A stretch of DNA of 64,000 nucleotides from Salinisphaera sp. G21_0 (GCF_017744115.1 NZ_JAGHQW010000035.1:1-64000); one strand, 5' to 3'; counted from the stretch's first letter, positions 48,301 to 57,748 are shown. Notes: generated by a model from the sequence alone, not told the origin. Program-made: numbers and translations.

Positions 48301-51300
48301 AAATCATGGCCCGGCTTTGTTCATCCAGACCACGACGGTAGTGAGACTCAATTCGTTCAGTAGCTTCTTTCTGCGCACCAGCCAGTAGCGCCATATCCAG
48401 ATTCAATGCCTGACAGGCACCTTTAAACTCATCATCAGGCATCTGCTGACTGCCAAAGCGCTCACTCCTGACCACCGCCAGTTTGTCTTTCAGAGCGTCC
48501 ATACGCCGCCCCATGCTGCGACAGAAATCGCGCTCATTCTTCACCAACATCAGTTGTACCAGGTCATCACAGAATGTGCCACGATTTACCCCGACCGACT
48601 CTGGCAGATGCCCGTTCTTAAACTGATTAATCGCGAAATCGACCAGTTCATCATCCCGGTAAAAATCGAGCTCTTTACCTTTATCTTTATTTTCATTTCT
48701 AATGGCAGTACCCAGCTTTCTGGTCAGATAGTCCACGCCCTCGCTCAACCGCAGCTGCCGGTCCCGATTCACTTTGACCACCTTGTCAAAATTTGATGCA
48801 ACCTCATGGATTGAGCCGTCTGACCATTCCGGTGCATCCGGTTTAATTTCACAACCGGCAAATACCGACATGTTATGAAAAGCACCCGCTTTGAACACCT
48901 TGAGGTTTTTCTCACCAAGTTCAATCAGCTCATTACTGCCAAATTTCTTCCGGCACTGCTCATAATAACCTTTGCCAACCTGATCAAAACTGGTATCTGG
49001 CGAGAGGTTTTGATAGCGCTGATCCGCTGATTTCAAGCTGGCATTTTCCAGATGAGTCCCTACCTTCTTTTTATTTTCTTTTTTATTCTGAAGATCGGTG
49101 TATTGACTCTTCCTTACCTTCCGACCCGCCAGAAGTTCACTTTGATCCCTGGTACCAATCAATTCCTGTAGAGCTCCATCACTGGATCGTTTTTCCACGT
49201 CAATGCGGGTTTGGTGATATAACGAAGCCAGCTTTTTCTGCGCATTCTGTGTTTTATTCCACTTGTCGCGGACCGACTGTACGCCACCTCTGAGCGCACT
49301 GGCTTTGGCCTTGGCGACCTCATCTGGCTTTTTATTGAAGGAGGCCTGACCAGGGCCTTTTGCTGCCCGCAGCAAAAACTCGGCATCGACCAATTCATCG
49401 TCACTGGTAGCATCTATAGACCTGGGCTTTAACTCTCCTTTGCCATCCGGCTCATACAAGAAATACCGGGGCTCCTGTGCCGTAGTCTGCAGAACCAGAA
49501 TACCTGGCTTGCCATCATCTGCTCTCACTGGCAACCAGTTGTCGGCAAAGGGAATATTGCTTTTCGGGTACTCGTAGAGAAAGCGGGGGTGTAATGTATA
49601 ATGTCTGTTGCCCAGCATGCCATGCCAGTCGCCAGCCCGGTTTTTTTCAAAGACAATGCCTTCCGGTTTGCCGCCATCGATCGCTATACTTTCTGCCCCT
49701 TCATCCGCTTTTCGATAGTTGGCATTGGGAACGCCAGCAAAAAACTCACTCAGAGGGCCTTTACCTCTGCCAAGCCTGGTGACTGTAAAAGATCCTTCCG
49801 TGGTCGCTGCACCATCTTTTAAGGCTTCATAATCGAAGATGCTTTTCTGGTGAAATGCCTCCATAAACTCCAGTTTCTGGCCAGTTGTTTCCGGAAAATC
49901 CCTGGCATTGTCCAGCTTTTCCCGTAAACCATCACAACGTTCTTTCAGTTTCTTATATCTGGGCTGACCATTTTTTGCAGTTAATTGGCCTTTGTGCTGA
50001 TTAACTGACTCAGCAGCCAGTTTGGAATTGGGCTTTTTCAGATCACTCTGGCAGGCTTCCAGAACAGCGAACTTACCCGGCATAGGATGCAGGTTGAATT
50101 GATCGCGAATATCCAGCAACCCTTTTGTCAATGCAGCATCCAAGTCCTCTGCCTTTTCCACGGCGGTATTTGTAATGCCTTCCTGCTTTGCCTTCAGGCT
50201 GTTCAACAGCGCCAGCAACCTCGGCCTGATGCGGGCATCCTCTATCAGCCTGGCGGCCTGTTTTTCACTGGCTGACGAACTTGTATCTGACAAAACCTCA
50301 GCATCGGTTTGCTGGTCACCAAATACCTTACCCAGTTCTGCCTCCTGTTGCCGGATAGCTTCCTGGGCAAATTGCTCACCTCTGATACTCAATTTTCCCT
50401 GATGAACGCGGGCGGGAATTCTCTGTGGGTCGAGCTGCTGTAACCTCTGGGCATACTGCATATAAAGCTTCTGAAGCTCCAAATGACGCCCTTCACCACC
50501 GGGAACTTTAGCAACCTCTGCGTTACATCTTCTGACCAACTCCCTGGATACCCGATCAATGGTTTGACCCGCCAGGTAACTGCACGCTTCTCCATTATTA
50601 GATGCAAATACACTGGCCAGGTCTGGTAACACCTTTTCCATATAGTCATTAGTGTTGGGATAGTTAGTGCTGGTCTTATCAAGATCTGCAAGCCACTTTT
50701 GGACTGCTGGTCCCGTTATTGCCCGGTTTGATTCATCAATACTGTCTTTTTGCTGCTGCAGACTTACTTTGATACTGCTCGCTCTATCTTCAAGTGCTTT
50801 ACACTCTTTAGGGCGATTGCCATATTTATTCTTAAAATCCTTAACGGTCTGATTTATATCTTTCCCCAAGGTTTGAATTTGCCCGGCAATCGCATTTCGC
50901 AAACGGGTATTACTTGGCTCAAGTTTTCTATCCTCTCCCTCCAGCCAGGTAATCTCTTTCTTTGCTATCTCTGCATCCTTCCAGTTATTAAACTGCTCCA
51001 CTTTAGCGGCCATACTGTTTACCGCTTGTTGCAGGGCAACCGTGTTCTGATGAACCCCGGAAAGTTGAACCGCTTCCTGGTTAACGGGAACATTGTTTAA
51101 ATACTGCTCCAATTCCCCGGGCTCCTGATCCGGTGCAGTTGGCGAAGTCACCTCTGGAAGTTCTGCTGGTGTTTGACTGTTGCTTTCTTCAGTCACCTTA
51201 GAAGAGTTACTGGTTGAGTCAACAGTAACCTGTGGGGCCAGATCACTGCTGTCAGTAACCTCCGACGATACGGGTGCTGGTGTGTTGTCACCATTCGCTT

Positions 51301-54300
51301 CTGAGGCCACCGCCATTAGACTACTTTTGTCGTCAATAGTCTCAGGAATCGGACTGGTTGCCTGATTGGCGGTCTCGGGTTTCGCATTGGTTGAAGCATC
51401 AGCAAACTGTCGGGGTGGACTGTTTTTGTCGTCTTCCCCTTTCGCTACGGGTATTGGGCCGGTTCCGGTTTCTGTGTCCACTGGAGAGGAAGGAGGAGTA
51501 ACAGGGCGCGACCCACCCACTGATTCCTCAGCTTCACCCCCAACCGGACTTTGCCTGACTCCAATCTCTTCAGGCATCTTATTGATTGAGTCATCAGTAA
51601 CCGGTGAGGTCTGACTACCGGTAGCAGCCATCTCTGAAGCTGCAAGCTCCGGACTGGTTTCAATCTCTATGTCAACTGCAGATGGAGGAGGAGTAACACC
51701 TGATTTCTCAGCTTCATTCCTGACTGTACCTTTGTTGTCTTCAGCACCCTCAGGAGTCGGTCTGATTGTCTCAGGAACCGATGAGGTCTGACTGCCTGTA
51801 ATGAACGCCCCAAGTGCTTCTGGACTGGTTTCAGTTCCTTGATCAACTAAAGATGCTGGAGAAGCAATGTCAGAACCCTCTCCTGATTCCTCAGCTTCAT
51901 ACCCAACCGGACTGATTCCAGTCTCTTCAGGCATTGACCCGGGTGAGCCATCAGGAACCGGTAAGGTCTGAGTACCTGAAGTGGACGCACGCCGCGCTAA
52001 GGATGTTGAACTGGTTTCAGTTCCCTGGTCCACTGAAGATGAAAGAGAAGCAATGTCAGAACTCTCACCTGATTTCTTGGCTTCATCCCCAACCGGACTT
52101 GTTCCAGTCCCTTTAGGCATGGGCTTGAGCGACTCAGGAACCGATGAGGTCTTACTGCCTGTAATGAACGCCCCCGGTGCTTCGGACGTTGAACTGGTTT
52201 TAGTTCCCTGGTCAAAGGGAGATAAGAGAGAGGCAACGTCAGAACCATCACCTGATTTTCCAGCTTCATCCCCAACCGGACTTGTTCCAATCTCTTCAGG
52301 CATCGGCCCGGGTGAATCAGGAACCAATGAGGTCTGACTGCCTGTACTGGACGCCCCGAGTGTTTCTCGACTGGTTTCAGTTCCTTGATCAACTAAAGAT
52401 GCTGGAGAAGCAATGTCAGAACCATCATCTGATTCCTCAGCTTCATACCCAACCGGACTGATTCCAGTCTCTTTAGGAATTGACCCGGGTGAGCCATCAG
52501 GAACCGCTAAGGTCTGAGTACCTGTGGTGGACGCATGCCGCGCTATGGATGTTGAACTGGTTTCAGTTCCCTGGTCCACTGAAGATGAAAGAGAAGCAAC
52601 GTCAGAACTCTCACCTGATTCCTTGGCTTCATCCCCAACCGGACTTGTTCCAGTCCCTTTAGGCATCGGCTTGAGCGACTCAGGAACCGATGTGGTCTGA
52701 CTACCTGTAATGAACGCCCCCGTTGCTTCGGACGTTGGACTGGTTTTAGTTCCCTGGTCAACGGGAGATAAGAGAGAGGCAACGTCAGAACCATCACCTG
52801 ATTTTCCAGCTTCATCCCCCACCGGACTTTTTCCAGTCTCTTCAGGCATCGGCCCGGGTGAATCAGGAACCGATGAGGTCTGACTGCCTGTACTGGACGC
52901 CCCGAGTGTTTCTGGACTGGTTTCAGTTCCTTGATCAACTAAAGATGCTGGAGAAGTAATGTCAGAACCCTCATCTGATTCCTCAGCTTCATACCCAACC
53001 GGACTGATTCCAGTCTCTTTAGGAATTGACCCGGGTGAGCCATCAGGAACCGCTAAGGTCTGAGTACCTGTGGTGGACGCATGCCGCGCTATGGATGTTG
53101 AACTGGTTTCAGTTCCCTGGTCCACTGAAGATGAAAGAGAAGCAACGTCAGAACTCTCACCTGATTCCTTGGCTTCATCCCCAACCGGACTTGTTCCAGT
53201 CCCTTTAGGCATCGGCTTGAGCGACTCAGGAACCGATGTGGTCTGACTACCTGTAATGAACGCCCCCGTTGCTTCGGACGTTGGACTGGTTTTAGTTCCC
53301 TGGTCAACGGGAGATAAGAGAGAGGCAACGTCAGAACCATCACCTGATTTTCCAGCTTCATCCCCCACCGGACTTTTTCCAGTCTCTTCAGGCATCGGCT
53401 TGGGTGAATCAGTAACCGATGAGGTCTGACTGCCTGTACTGGCCCCCCCGAGTGCTTCTAACGTTGGACTGGTTTCAGTTCCTTGATCAACTAGAGATGA
53501 GGGAGAAATAGCGTTAGAACCATCACCTGATTCTTTAGTTTCATCTACATCCGTACTGTTTCCAGTCTCTTCAGGCATCGAGCTATCTGGATCCGTCTGA
53601 GTGCCAGCAGAGGAGGCCCTCCGCGCTAATGACGTTAAACTGGTTTCGGCTCCCGGGTCATCTGGAGACGATAGAGAATCAACGTCAGAACCATCACCTG
53701 ATTTCCCGGTTTCATTCACATCCGGACTTTTTCCAGTCTCTTCAGGCATCGGCCCGGGTGAATCAGAAACCGGTAAGGTTTGAGTGCCTGTAGTGGACCC
53801 CCGCCGCGCTGAGGACGTTGGACTGGTTTCAGTTCTTTTATCAACTGGAGCTTTAGGAGAAATAGCGTCAGAACCACCGCCTGATTCCTTAGCTTCACCC
53901 CAAACCAGACTGTTTCCAGTCCCTTCAGACATCGACCCGGGTGAGCCATCAGGAACCGGTAAGGCCTGAGTGCCTGCATTGGACACTCCCCGCGACACCG
54001 GGCTCGGGCTCTTTTCAGTTTTTTTGTCAACTGGAGATACAGAAGAAGTAACGTCAGACTTATAACCTGATTTACCATCTTCATCTGTGGCCTCAGAGGT
54101 CACCGCAGGCATATCATGCCCATTTGTCGAGATCAAGGTATCTTCACTGATTACGGCCGGTGTTTTCTCACCATCCGGCCTGATCAAGGCGGTACCTCTG
54201 CGCCCGGCTGATGTTGTCTGGTCATCCGCTGAAGCAGGAGTCACAGGGTGCGACTCATCACCTGATACCTTATCCCTGACTGGAGCAATAACTTCTTGCT

Positions 54301-54919
54301 TTGTTACTCCCGGATTTCCAACACTGTAATTGCTGAGTATATCTCTAAGCTTTCCTTCGGAATCAATCAGTTGTTTGCCTGTAATTAACGTTTTGTCGTA
54401 GCCTGCGTTAAAATGCCAATCCCGGATATCATCCATTGATGAAACAATGATTTGTGCAAGTTCTTTGGGGCTGCTCAAATCAATTCTTTTAAGATCATTC
54501 AGGTGGTTTTTTAGCTTTGCTGAGAAATCAGCATCCAGATCTACTTCTTTTTTTGCTGACTTGGTTTGAATATCTATTAATATGTTCTCAACTTCATCCA
54601 GATCTGACTGTAGATTTCGACCGTCAGCCTTTATATCACCACCACTGTTTAATGCTTTTTCCACATCCCGAAAATGATCAGACTTTAGCAATCCCCTGAT
54701 TTTTATATCAAGAACAGGAACCGTGCGAATACTTCTGGCACTAAATGGTTTTCCTGGAACCTCATGTAATCTTCTTCCCCTGACAGACTGAACATATCTA
54801 TGGGGTTTAGAGCTTATATCGCCTTTTTCTTTTTCCTTGGCAGTTTCCTGATGATCATCCCGGAGGAATTCTGGCGGTGTTGAAAAGCTGGTTCCTCTTG
54901 GCCCATTGACATTACTCAT
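45395..54919 (-). CDS. Giant repeat-rich protein with helicase-like ATPase
   Basis: This 3174-residue protein starts at an ATG preceded by AGGACAGG. Order of parts: helical N-terminus (1 to about 270); Ser/Thr/Glu/Pro-rich tandem repeats (about 270-1145) of roughly 61-residue subunits such as PMPEETGKSPVGDEAGKSGD, about 15 in all, within which a 182-residue (546-bp) block occurs three times; coiled-coil region (about 1270-1700); a mixed region (about 1700-2200); and a superfamily-2 helicase-like ATPase with Walker A QLGTGYGKSKT at about 2249, VVDEYDRLS at about 2397, CLSATMGTGF near 2450 and GQEFGRFSRASSP near 2643; then about 500 helical residues. The DEYD and SAT motifs and the arginine-rich motif resemble SecA/DEAD-type ATPases. 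No signal peptide. Function unknown; a host-directed or conflict protein is a hypothesis. Confidence 0.8.
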   Translation of the reverse strand: MSNVNGPRGTSFSTPPEFLRDDHQETAKEKEKGDISSKPHRYVQSVRGRRLHEVPGKPFSARSIRTVPVLDIKIRGLLKSDHFRDVEKALNSGGDIKADGRNLQSDLDEVENILIDIQTKSAKKEVDLDADFSAKLKNHLNDLKRIDLSSPKELAQIIVSSMDDIRDWHFNAGYDKTLITGKQLIDSEGKLRDILSNYSVGNPGVTKQEVIAPVRDKVSGDESHPVTPASADDQTTSAGRRGTALIRPDGEKTPAVISEDTLISTNGHDMPAVTSEATDEDGKSGYKSDVTSSVSPVDKKTEKSPSPVSRGVSNAGTQALPVPDGSPGSMSEGTGNSLVWGEAKESGGGSDAISPKAPVDKRTETSPTSSARRGSTTGTQTLPVSDSPGPMPEETGKSPDVNETGKSGDGSDVDSLSSPDDPGAETSLTSLARRASSAGTQTDPDSSMPEETGNSTDVDETKESGDGSNAISPSSLVDQGTETSPTLEALGGASTGSQTSSVTDSPKPMPEETGKSPVGDEAGKSGDGSDVASLLSPVDQGTKTSPTSEATGAFITGSQTTSVPESLKPMPKGTGTSPVGDEAKESGESSDVASLSSSVDQGTETSSTSIARHASTTGTQTLAVPDGSPGSIPKETGISPVGYEAEESDEGSDITSPASLVDQGTETSPETLGASSTGSQTSSVPDSPGPMPEETGKSPVGDEAGKSGDGSDVASLLSPVDQGTKTSPTSEATGAFITGSQTTSVPESLKPMPKGTGTSPVGDEAKESGESSDVASLSSSVDQGTETSSTSIARHASTTGTQTLAVPDGSPGSIPKETGISPVGYEAEESDDGSDIASPASLVDQGTETSRETLGASSTGSQTSLVPDSPGPMPEEIGTSPVGDEAGKSGDGSDVASLLSPFDQGTKTSSTSEAPGAFITGSKTSSVPESLKPMPKGTGTSPVGDEAKKSGESSDIASLSSSVDQGTETSSTSLARRASTSGTQTLPVPDGSPGSMPEETGISPVGYEAEESGEGSDIASPASLVDQGTETSPEALGAFITGSQTSSVPETIRPTPEGAEDNKGTVRNEAEKSGVTPPPSAVDIEIETSPELAASEMAATGSQTSPVTDDSINKMPEEIGVRQSPVGGEAEESVGGSRPVTPPSSPVDTETGTGPIPVAKGEDDKNSPPRQFADASTNAKPETANQATSPIPETIDDKSSLMAVASEANGDNTPAPVSSEVTDSSDLAPQVTVDSTSNSSKVTEESNSQTPAELPEVTSPTAPDQEPGELEQYLNNVPVNQEAVQLSGVHQNTVALQQAVNSMAAKVEQFNNWKDAEIAKKEITWLEGEDRKLEPSNTRLRNAIAGQIQTLGKDINQTVKDFKNKYGNRPKECKALEDRASSIKVSLQQQKDSIDESNRAITGPAVQKWLADLDKTSTNYPNTNDYMEKVLPDLASVFASNNGEACSYLAGQTIDRVSRELVRRCNAEVAKVPGGEGRHLELQKLYMQYAQRLQQLDPQRIPARVHQGKLSIRGEQFAQEAIRQQEAELGKVFGDQQTDAEVLSDTSSSASEKQAARLIEDARIRPRLLALLNSLKAKQEGITNTAVEKAEDLDAALTKGLLDIRDQFNLHPMPGKFAVLEACQSDLKKPNSKLAAESVNQHKGQLTAKNGQPRYKKLKERCDGLREKLDNARDFPETTGQKLEFMEAFHQKSIFDYEALKDGAATTEGSFTVTRLGRGKGPLSEFFAGVPNANYRKADEGAESIAIDGGKPEGIVFEKNRAGDWHGMLGNRHYTLHPRFLYEYPKSNIPFADNWLPVRADDGKPGILVLQTTAQEPRYFLYEPDGKGELKPRSIDATSDDELVDAEFLLRAAKGPGQASFNKKPDEVAKAKASALRGGVQSVRDKWNKTQNAQKKLASLYHQTRIDVEKRSSDGALQELIGTRDQSELLAGRKVRKSQYTDLQNKKENKKKVGTHLENASLKSADQRYQNLSPDTSFDQVGKGYYEQCRKKFGSNELIELGEKNLKVFKAGAFHNMSVFAGCEIKPDAPEWSDGSIHEVASNFDKVVKVNRDRQLRLSEGVDYLTRKLGTAIRNENKDKGKELDFYRDDELVDFAINQFKNGHLPESVGVNRGTFCDDLVQLMLVKNERDFCRSMGRRMDALKDKLAVVRSERFGSQQMPDDEFKGACQALNLDMALLAGAQKEATERIESHYRRGLDEQSRAMISFEQGGLVLRGDQPKMAEKAFKFVQKMGKGRTSKGNTLVFQLGTGYGKSKTIIPLVADQACRKKHPVRIIAPANNQAELDHSLTGYFADSGVTYRRLDLFKDFVSNSETPEKWWSPEVLKDIKAQVTAEAPLGISTKDVLLLMTLRDRLKTIDAADYQAHCKETPATLKKEIRLLDDILDSLQYDGLKVVDEYDRLSTPSSNDEFKEQAADMSRAQSVLGTEPVNEREVAELLAAFLSGSKNKVCLSATMGTGFTMAGLTKSATVKEAAKKCESNAMTTQARLFNWLSKTTPILSGDTSDPENRINVLKQVMERSGKDKQIILFDGNHNGEDRFMHVKKDYEYLKEARGGKVRGLLYYNEQKQLCLYHPKQEKYQQSDAVVSPELEALIRKNPEDYDVRLDKTQGTGTDCPQSATSVGIHLGMLEDNNRRGNIMGQEFGRFSRASSPLNIKGGQEFFMVLNTKFLPPNGSVSHEYREKQKELTNACDQADERAQEAMAKLLAGLDNKVSPEQLRVIHAKLHVSPPDEEGQYDTNLERDLGTFIKSWECNVFPHSVKTALADFKRAQWYGENQSRETIATMMALREDSSFVKACETSFERGSKRADVDEILSSAHTWRGYGAGQVLDKVELGQVITPVESAGEYNHQVYVKEFESQLRSEVHKELQKIERESFDSFNKDESLEAVAKSKHMDDEIKKCITKLQKSGIRPDSQPVIRNIPQELKEHCGQLWAKADRLYSDISSLCNNGKPIENKRNKDIGLVATSGWDRVKAAKQELDDKLRAVKDRGDLATLTEFCREQDSAVEVFYHELAKALSAVTFAPDKNNNNNFGKLCGFLGERMPGLKEKFRSVGDRKTHLYPAKKGPHPTEIMLTQKSGLPTGKWNWQVSVPKLDDRLKNQFVALEDIRKEDNAKQMARAELSIRGGVQLTNCLGRIQDELLAANKKYRKTLVKDAARTQDAIDRRKTIKLQ
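51786..53423 (-). repeat. 546-bp tandem repeat, three copies
   Basis: Near-identical blocks recur every 546 bp; for example, the segment CCCAACCGGACTGATTCCAG occurs near 51902, 52448 and 52994. Each block encodes 182 residues made of three subunits of about 61 residues. The second and third copies differ at few bases, so amplification is recent. More divergent subunits extend to about 54100 and 51480. Confidence 0.9.
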
Positions 54920-55196
54920 AACCTGTCCTGACTGTTTGTTGTCCTTAACTATCAGCAGGCAATCAGTTGAAAAAACATCATCAGATCCGGTTTCTGGAGT
55001 CTGATTAATCCATGATTACACTTATTTAATTTCAGGCTAGCAGAATAGAAGGGCTTATTTAGTCTTTAAACGAAAACTCAGAACAGTTATCAACAAAACG
55101 AGACAGATTGAACATTTTTTTTTAAATTATCAAACAACAACCTTTTAAAAATTCATTCAGTACATTTTTTTGACTAGTCTGAAAATATCCGGGCCA
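54920..55196. other. Upstream region of the giant repeat gene
   Basis: AT-rich, especially 55020-55180, and expected to contain the promoter for the 9.5-kb gene. No gene is seen. The right edge (GAAAATATCCGGGCC at about 55181-55195) resembles the tip of the TIR of the 9922 element (ATATCCGGG) and abuts the next repeat. Confidence 0.4.
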
Positions 55197-55358
55197 GGAG
55201 GCTGACCGAGAATAGTCTGCCCTACTGCGGCGGCAGCAAATTGGTCTGAAAATCCACTTTTGTTCGGCAAATAGCCCCGCTATTCACCTCACAAAACCGA
55301 ATTTTTATCCTCAATTTTCTGCCATCCTCGCTACGGGCGCTATTCTCGGTCAGCCTCC
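55197..55358. repeat. MITE-like inverted-repeat element, copy 2
   Basis: Perfect 19-bp terminal inverted repeats GGAGGCTGACCGAGAATAG (55197-55215) and CTATTCTCGGTCAGCCTCC (55340-55358). The interior, read on the minus strand, matches copy 1 at 129-351. The segment CCTGCATCCATGCAGTCCTG that lies outside this copy (from about 55365) is inside copy 1. No coding capacity. Confidence 0.85.
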
Positions 55359-55465
55359 TGGTACCTGCATCCATGCAGTCCTGCGGTGGTTGGCAGCCTG
55401 ATAAATAAACCAAAATAGTCCATGCTCACCGCCTTTTTCTTTCCAGAGCTTTAAGTAGCTAACCA

Positions 55466-56272
55466 CTACTGAATTGTCAGCCCCTTCTCTTTCGGACTTC
55501 CAAGATCCCGCAGGGTGTTTTCCAGCTGTTGCAGCCGCAGGGAGACCTGGCTCTGGAAAGCGCCCAGCTTTTTACTGAGTTCATCCTGGGTTTGCGCAGA
55601 GGCTTTTATTTGCTGCTCGACACTCTGCTGTGCAGATAAAGTGCTCTTTAAACCATCAATTTCAGCTTTCAGTGCTTCAACACGGCTAACCATATCCGAA
55701 TTGGCAACCAGCTGCTCAGTGGTCACTGCCTTAATGACCTGGTCCAGCTCATTCAGCTTTGAGACCGCCTGCTCAGAGGACTTTTTAACTGCATCAAACT
55801 GTTTGACAGCAAGGTCTACTTTCTTCGCCCCCTGGTCAATCTTATCTTTATTCTCATTAATCCACTGACGGTTTCTTTTGTTAGCAACATCCCAGAGCTT
55901 GCGAATTTCAGAGTTCACTTCTTTAAGTTCTGAGCGAAAGATGGAGTCACTCTGGTTAATGGACTCACCGGTTTGAGAAACCTGCCCGGTCACCAGACCC
56001 AGTTGATCCCGGGTTGCCTGAAGCTCCTGCCGGGTCTCCTTCAGGACCTTCTGCAGCTCAGTCACCTGCCAGTAACCGCCAGCAGTAACACCGGCCAGAA
56101 GCACAAACAGAACACCCGAGACCAGATAGCCCGCACCGCTGCTTTTACCGGTGGCTGCGGATTTACTGAAACTTTTTGGCCTGGAGCCTGCAGAACGCTG
56201 CCTGGAAGGACGCTGGTCAGCGGTTATGGATAAGTCCTGGTTTGACTGATAAATCTTGTTATCCTCTTGCAT
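55466..56272 (-). CDS. Single-pass membrane protein with long coiled coil
   Basis: This protein of about 268 residues has a basic, Ser-rich cytoplasmic N-terminus (about 1-50), one transmembrane segment (GYLVSGVLFVLLAGVTAGGYW, about 48-70) and a long periplasmic coiled coil (about 70-260, many Gln/Leu/Lys heptads). The ATG at 56272 follows GGAAAG; a GTG two codons earlier is possible. Similar proteins next to sodB-type genes exist in marine gammaproteobacteria, but I cannot name the family. Possible envelope scaffold. Divergent from sodB. Confidence 0.75.
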   Translation of the reverse strand: MQEDNKIYQSNQDLSITADQRPSRQRSAGSRPKSFSKSAATGKSSGAGYLVSGVLFVLLAGVTAGGYWQVTELQKVLKETRQELQATRDQLGLVTGQVSQTGESINQSDSIFRSELKEVNSEIRKLWDVANKRNRQWINENKDKIDQGAKKVDLAVKQFDAVKKSSEQAVSKLNELDQVIKAVTTEQLVANSDMVSRVEALKAEIDGLKSTLSAQQSVEQQIKASAQTQDELSKKLGAFQSQVSLRLQQLENTLRDLGSPKEKGLTIQ

Positions 56273-56563
56273 ACTCACTGCTTTCCATCAAAAACACCGA
56301 TCAATTTGTGTATTTTTTAGACTCGGACGAAACGGTGCTCCCGGCTCCTGGCTGTTCAGAAAAAATGAGGGACTATTGTAGAAGAAAGAAATCCTGCCCC
56401 CAACCTTTTTATTCAACGTAAAGGAGTGAGTTGGACTTGAAATTTCTGCGGCAAACCTCAAGATACATTCCACATGGATTCGTAGTAGCCACGGTGCTAC
56501 TATCGCTTTGCGAAAAATCAGGTCTCTGAACGATACTATTCCAACCACAGCGGGAGAACACAA
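56273..56563. other. Divergent intergenic region upstream of sodB
   Basis: An interrupted palindrome TAGTAGC-CACGGT-GCTACTA lies at about 56482-56501, some 60 bp before the sodB start. It could be an operator, or an mRNA hairpin. GGGAGAACACA provides the ribosome site. No Fur-type 19-bp box was confidently recognised. Confidence 0.4.
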
Positions 56564-57145
56564 ATGGCTTTTCAACTGCCTGAGCTGCCCTACGAGCGCA
56601 ATGCCCTTGAACCACATATCTCCAGGGAAACTCTGGATTACCATTACGGCAAACATCACCACACTTACGTTGTCAAACTGAACGGTCTGGTTGAAGGCAC
56701 CGAGCTGGAAAACAAGAGCCTGGAAGAGATCATCAAGACGTCTGAAGGCGGCATCTTCAACAACGCTGCCCAGGTATGGAACCACACCTTCTACTGGAAC
56801 TGCCTGAGCCCCAATGGTGGCGACAAGCCTTCCGGTGAACTGGCAGCAGCTATCGACAAAGCCTTTGGCTCTTATGATGAGTTTGTTGCCAAATTCTCTG
56901 ACATGGCCGTTAACAACTTTGGTTCCTCCTGGACCTGGCTGGTAAAAAACACCGACGGTTCCCTGGAAATCGTCAACACCAGCAACGCCGGCACACCAAT
57001 CACTGGCGACCAGAAGCCTCTGCTGACCTGCGACCTGTGGGAGCACGCTTACTACATCGACTACCGTAACGTGCGCCCAGACTACCTGAAAGGCTTCTGG
57101 GCCCTGGTGAACTGGGAATTTGTTGCGGCTAACCTTGCGGCTTGA
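56564..57145 (+). CDS. sodB: Iron superoxide dismutase
   Basis: This 193-residue cytoplasmic Fe-type superoxide dismutase converts superoxide to hydrogen peroxide and oxygen. Metal ligands are His27 ([13 protein letters not shown]), His in VWNHTFYWN near residue 74, and Asp and His in [12 protein letters not shown] near 157 and 161. The Fe-type markers [10 protein letters not shown] and FGSSWTWLV are present. Codon use is strongly biased to C-ending codons, as in aspA, suggesting high expression. A strong terminator-like hairpin follows 98 bp downstream. Confidence 0.96.
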   Translation: MAFQLPELPYERNALEPHISRETLDYHYGKHHHTYVVKLNGLVEGTELENKSLEEIIKTSEGGIFNNAAQVWNHTFYWNCLSPNGGDKPSGELAAAIDKAFGSYDEFVAKFSDMAVNNFGSSWTWLVKNTDGSLEIVNTSNAGTPITGDQKPLLTCDLWEHAYYIDYRNVRPDYLKGFWALVNWEFVAANLAA

Positions 57146-57243
57146 TCAGTCAACTGTCCGATAGCCAATTAAGTAGGGAAACAAACCTGACCAATTGGCA
57201 AATAAACCTGTTGAGCTAGGAAATATTTCCGAGACAGGAGTCT

Positions 57244-57277
57244 ATACCGCCTGATAAGAACGCTTATCAGGCGGTAT
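57244..57277. terminator. Perfect 15-bp hairpin after sodB
   Basis: ATACCGCCTGATAAG, loop AACG, CTTATCAGGCGGTAT. The four-base loop and long stem make it a stable structure; only a weak T/A mix follows, so it is probably a terminator or 3' stabiliser of the sodB mRNA. Confidence 0.75.
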
Positions 57278-57468
57278 CTAAAATACTGAAAAGAGATAAT
57301 AGCAACTTTCCTTAATTCCAGATCGGAAAGAAAATATTCCACTTGGGAAAAGCAAAGTCGTGGCTCCGGCTTAGGTGCAGATTACATCCCCGGACTTTTC
57401 ATCACTGAAGTGCCTTCATTACACGGTAACCAGAAACATTCTGTTCCCGGCAATCTTCTTCTTGGCCC

Positions 57469-57561
57469 TTGATGACGAATCACCTTAATTGTGAAACCCT
57501 GATTTTCAATGCCTGCCGTACCGGGAATCTGGCTAACCTGAGAATGCTGCCAGGAGCCTGT
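57469..57561 (+). pseudogene. Relic of a RING-ankyrin gene
   Basis: The frame reads NHLNCETLIFNACRTGNLANLRML, which matches the segment after the RING domain of the two intact genes downstream (SAYCESVMFNVCRTGELATLKML and SPYCESPMLNACRTGNLETLKIL). The similarity stops after about 30 codons. It is a truncated third member of the cluster. Confidence 0.75.
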
Positions 57562-57748
57562 ATTTCCATCCATAGCCTACGCATTAAGAGCAGAGCGACC
57601 TTTGCTTTGCAGGTTTGGATAGAAATAGATAGCAAGCTGGCGCAGAGCAAACTCTGTACTAACCTCAATGAATCTGAAGACCTGCAAAGTGGATTTAGTG
57701 AATGTTTCATCTATCTTTACGGTTCGCAAGAGTATTGGGATAAGTAAT
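57562..57748. other. Spacer between relic and small membrane protein gene
   Basis: No gene is supported. The frame of the relic continues without homology to 57747. A GGGATAAG ribosome site for the next gene lies near 57736. Confidence 0.4.

Noticed and set aside
51934-53208. Regularly spaced repeats with the look of a CRISPR-like or satellite array
   Set aside because: The period is 546 bp with an internal unit of about 183 bp, continuous within a protein-coding frame; there are no short identical repeats with unique spacers and no cas genes.
57218-57240. GGAAATATTTCCGAGACAGG, resembling the outer end of the nested palindromic elements
   Set aside because: The match is partial and no second arm was found; may be chance.
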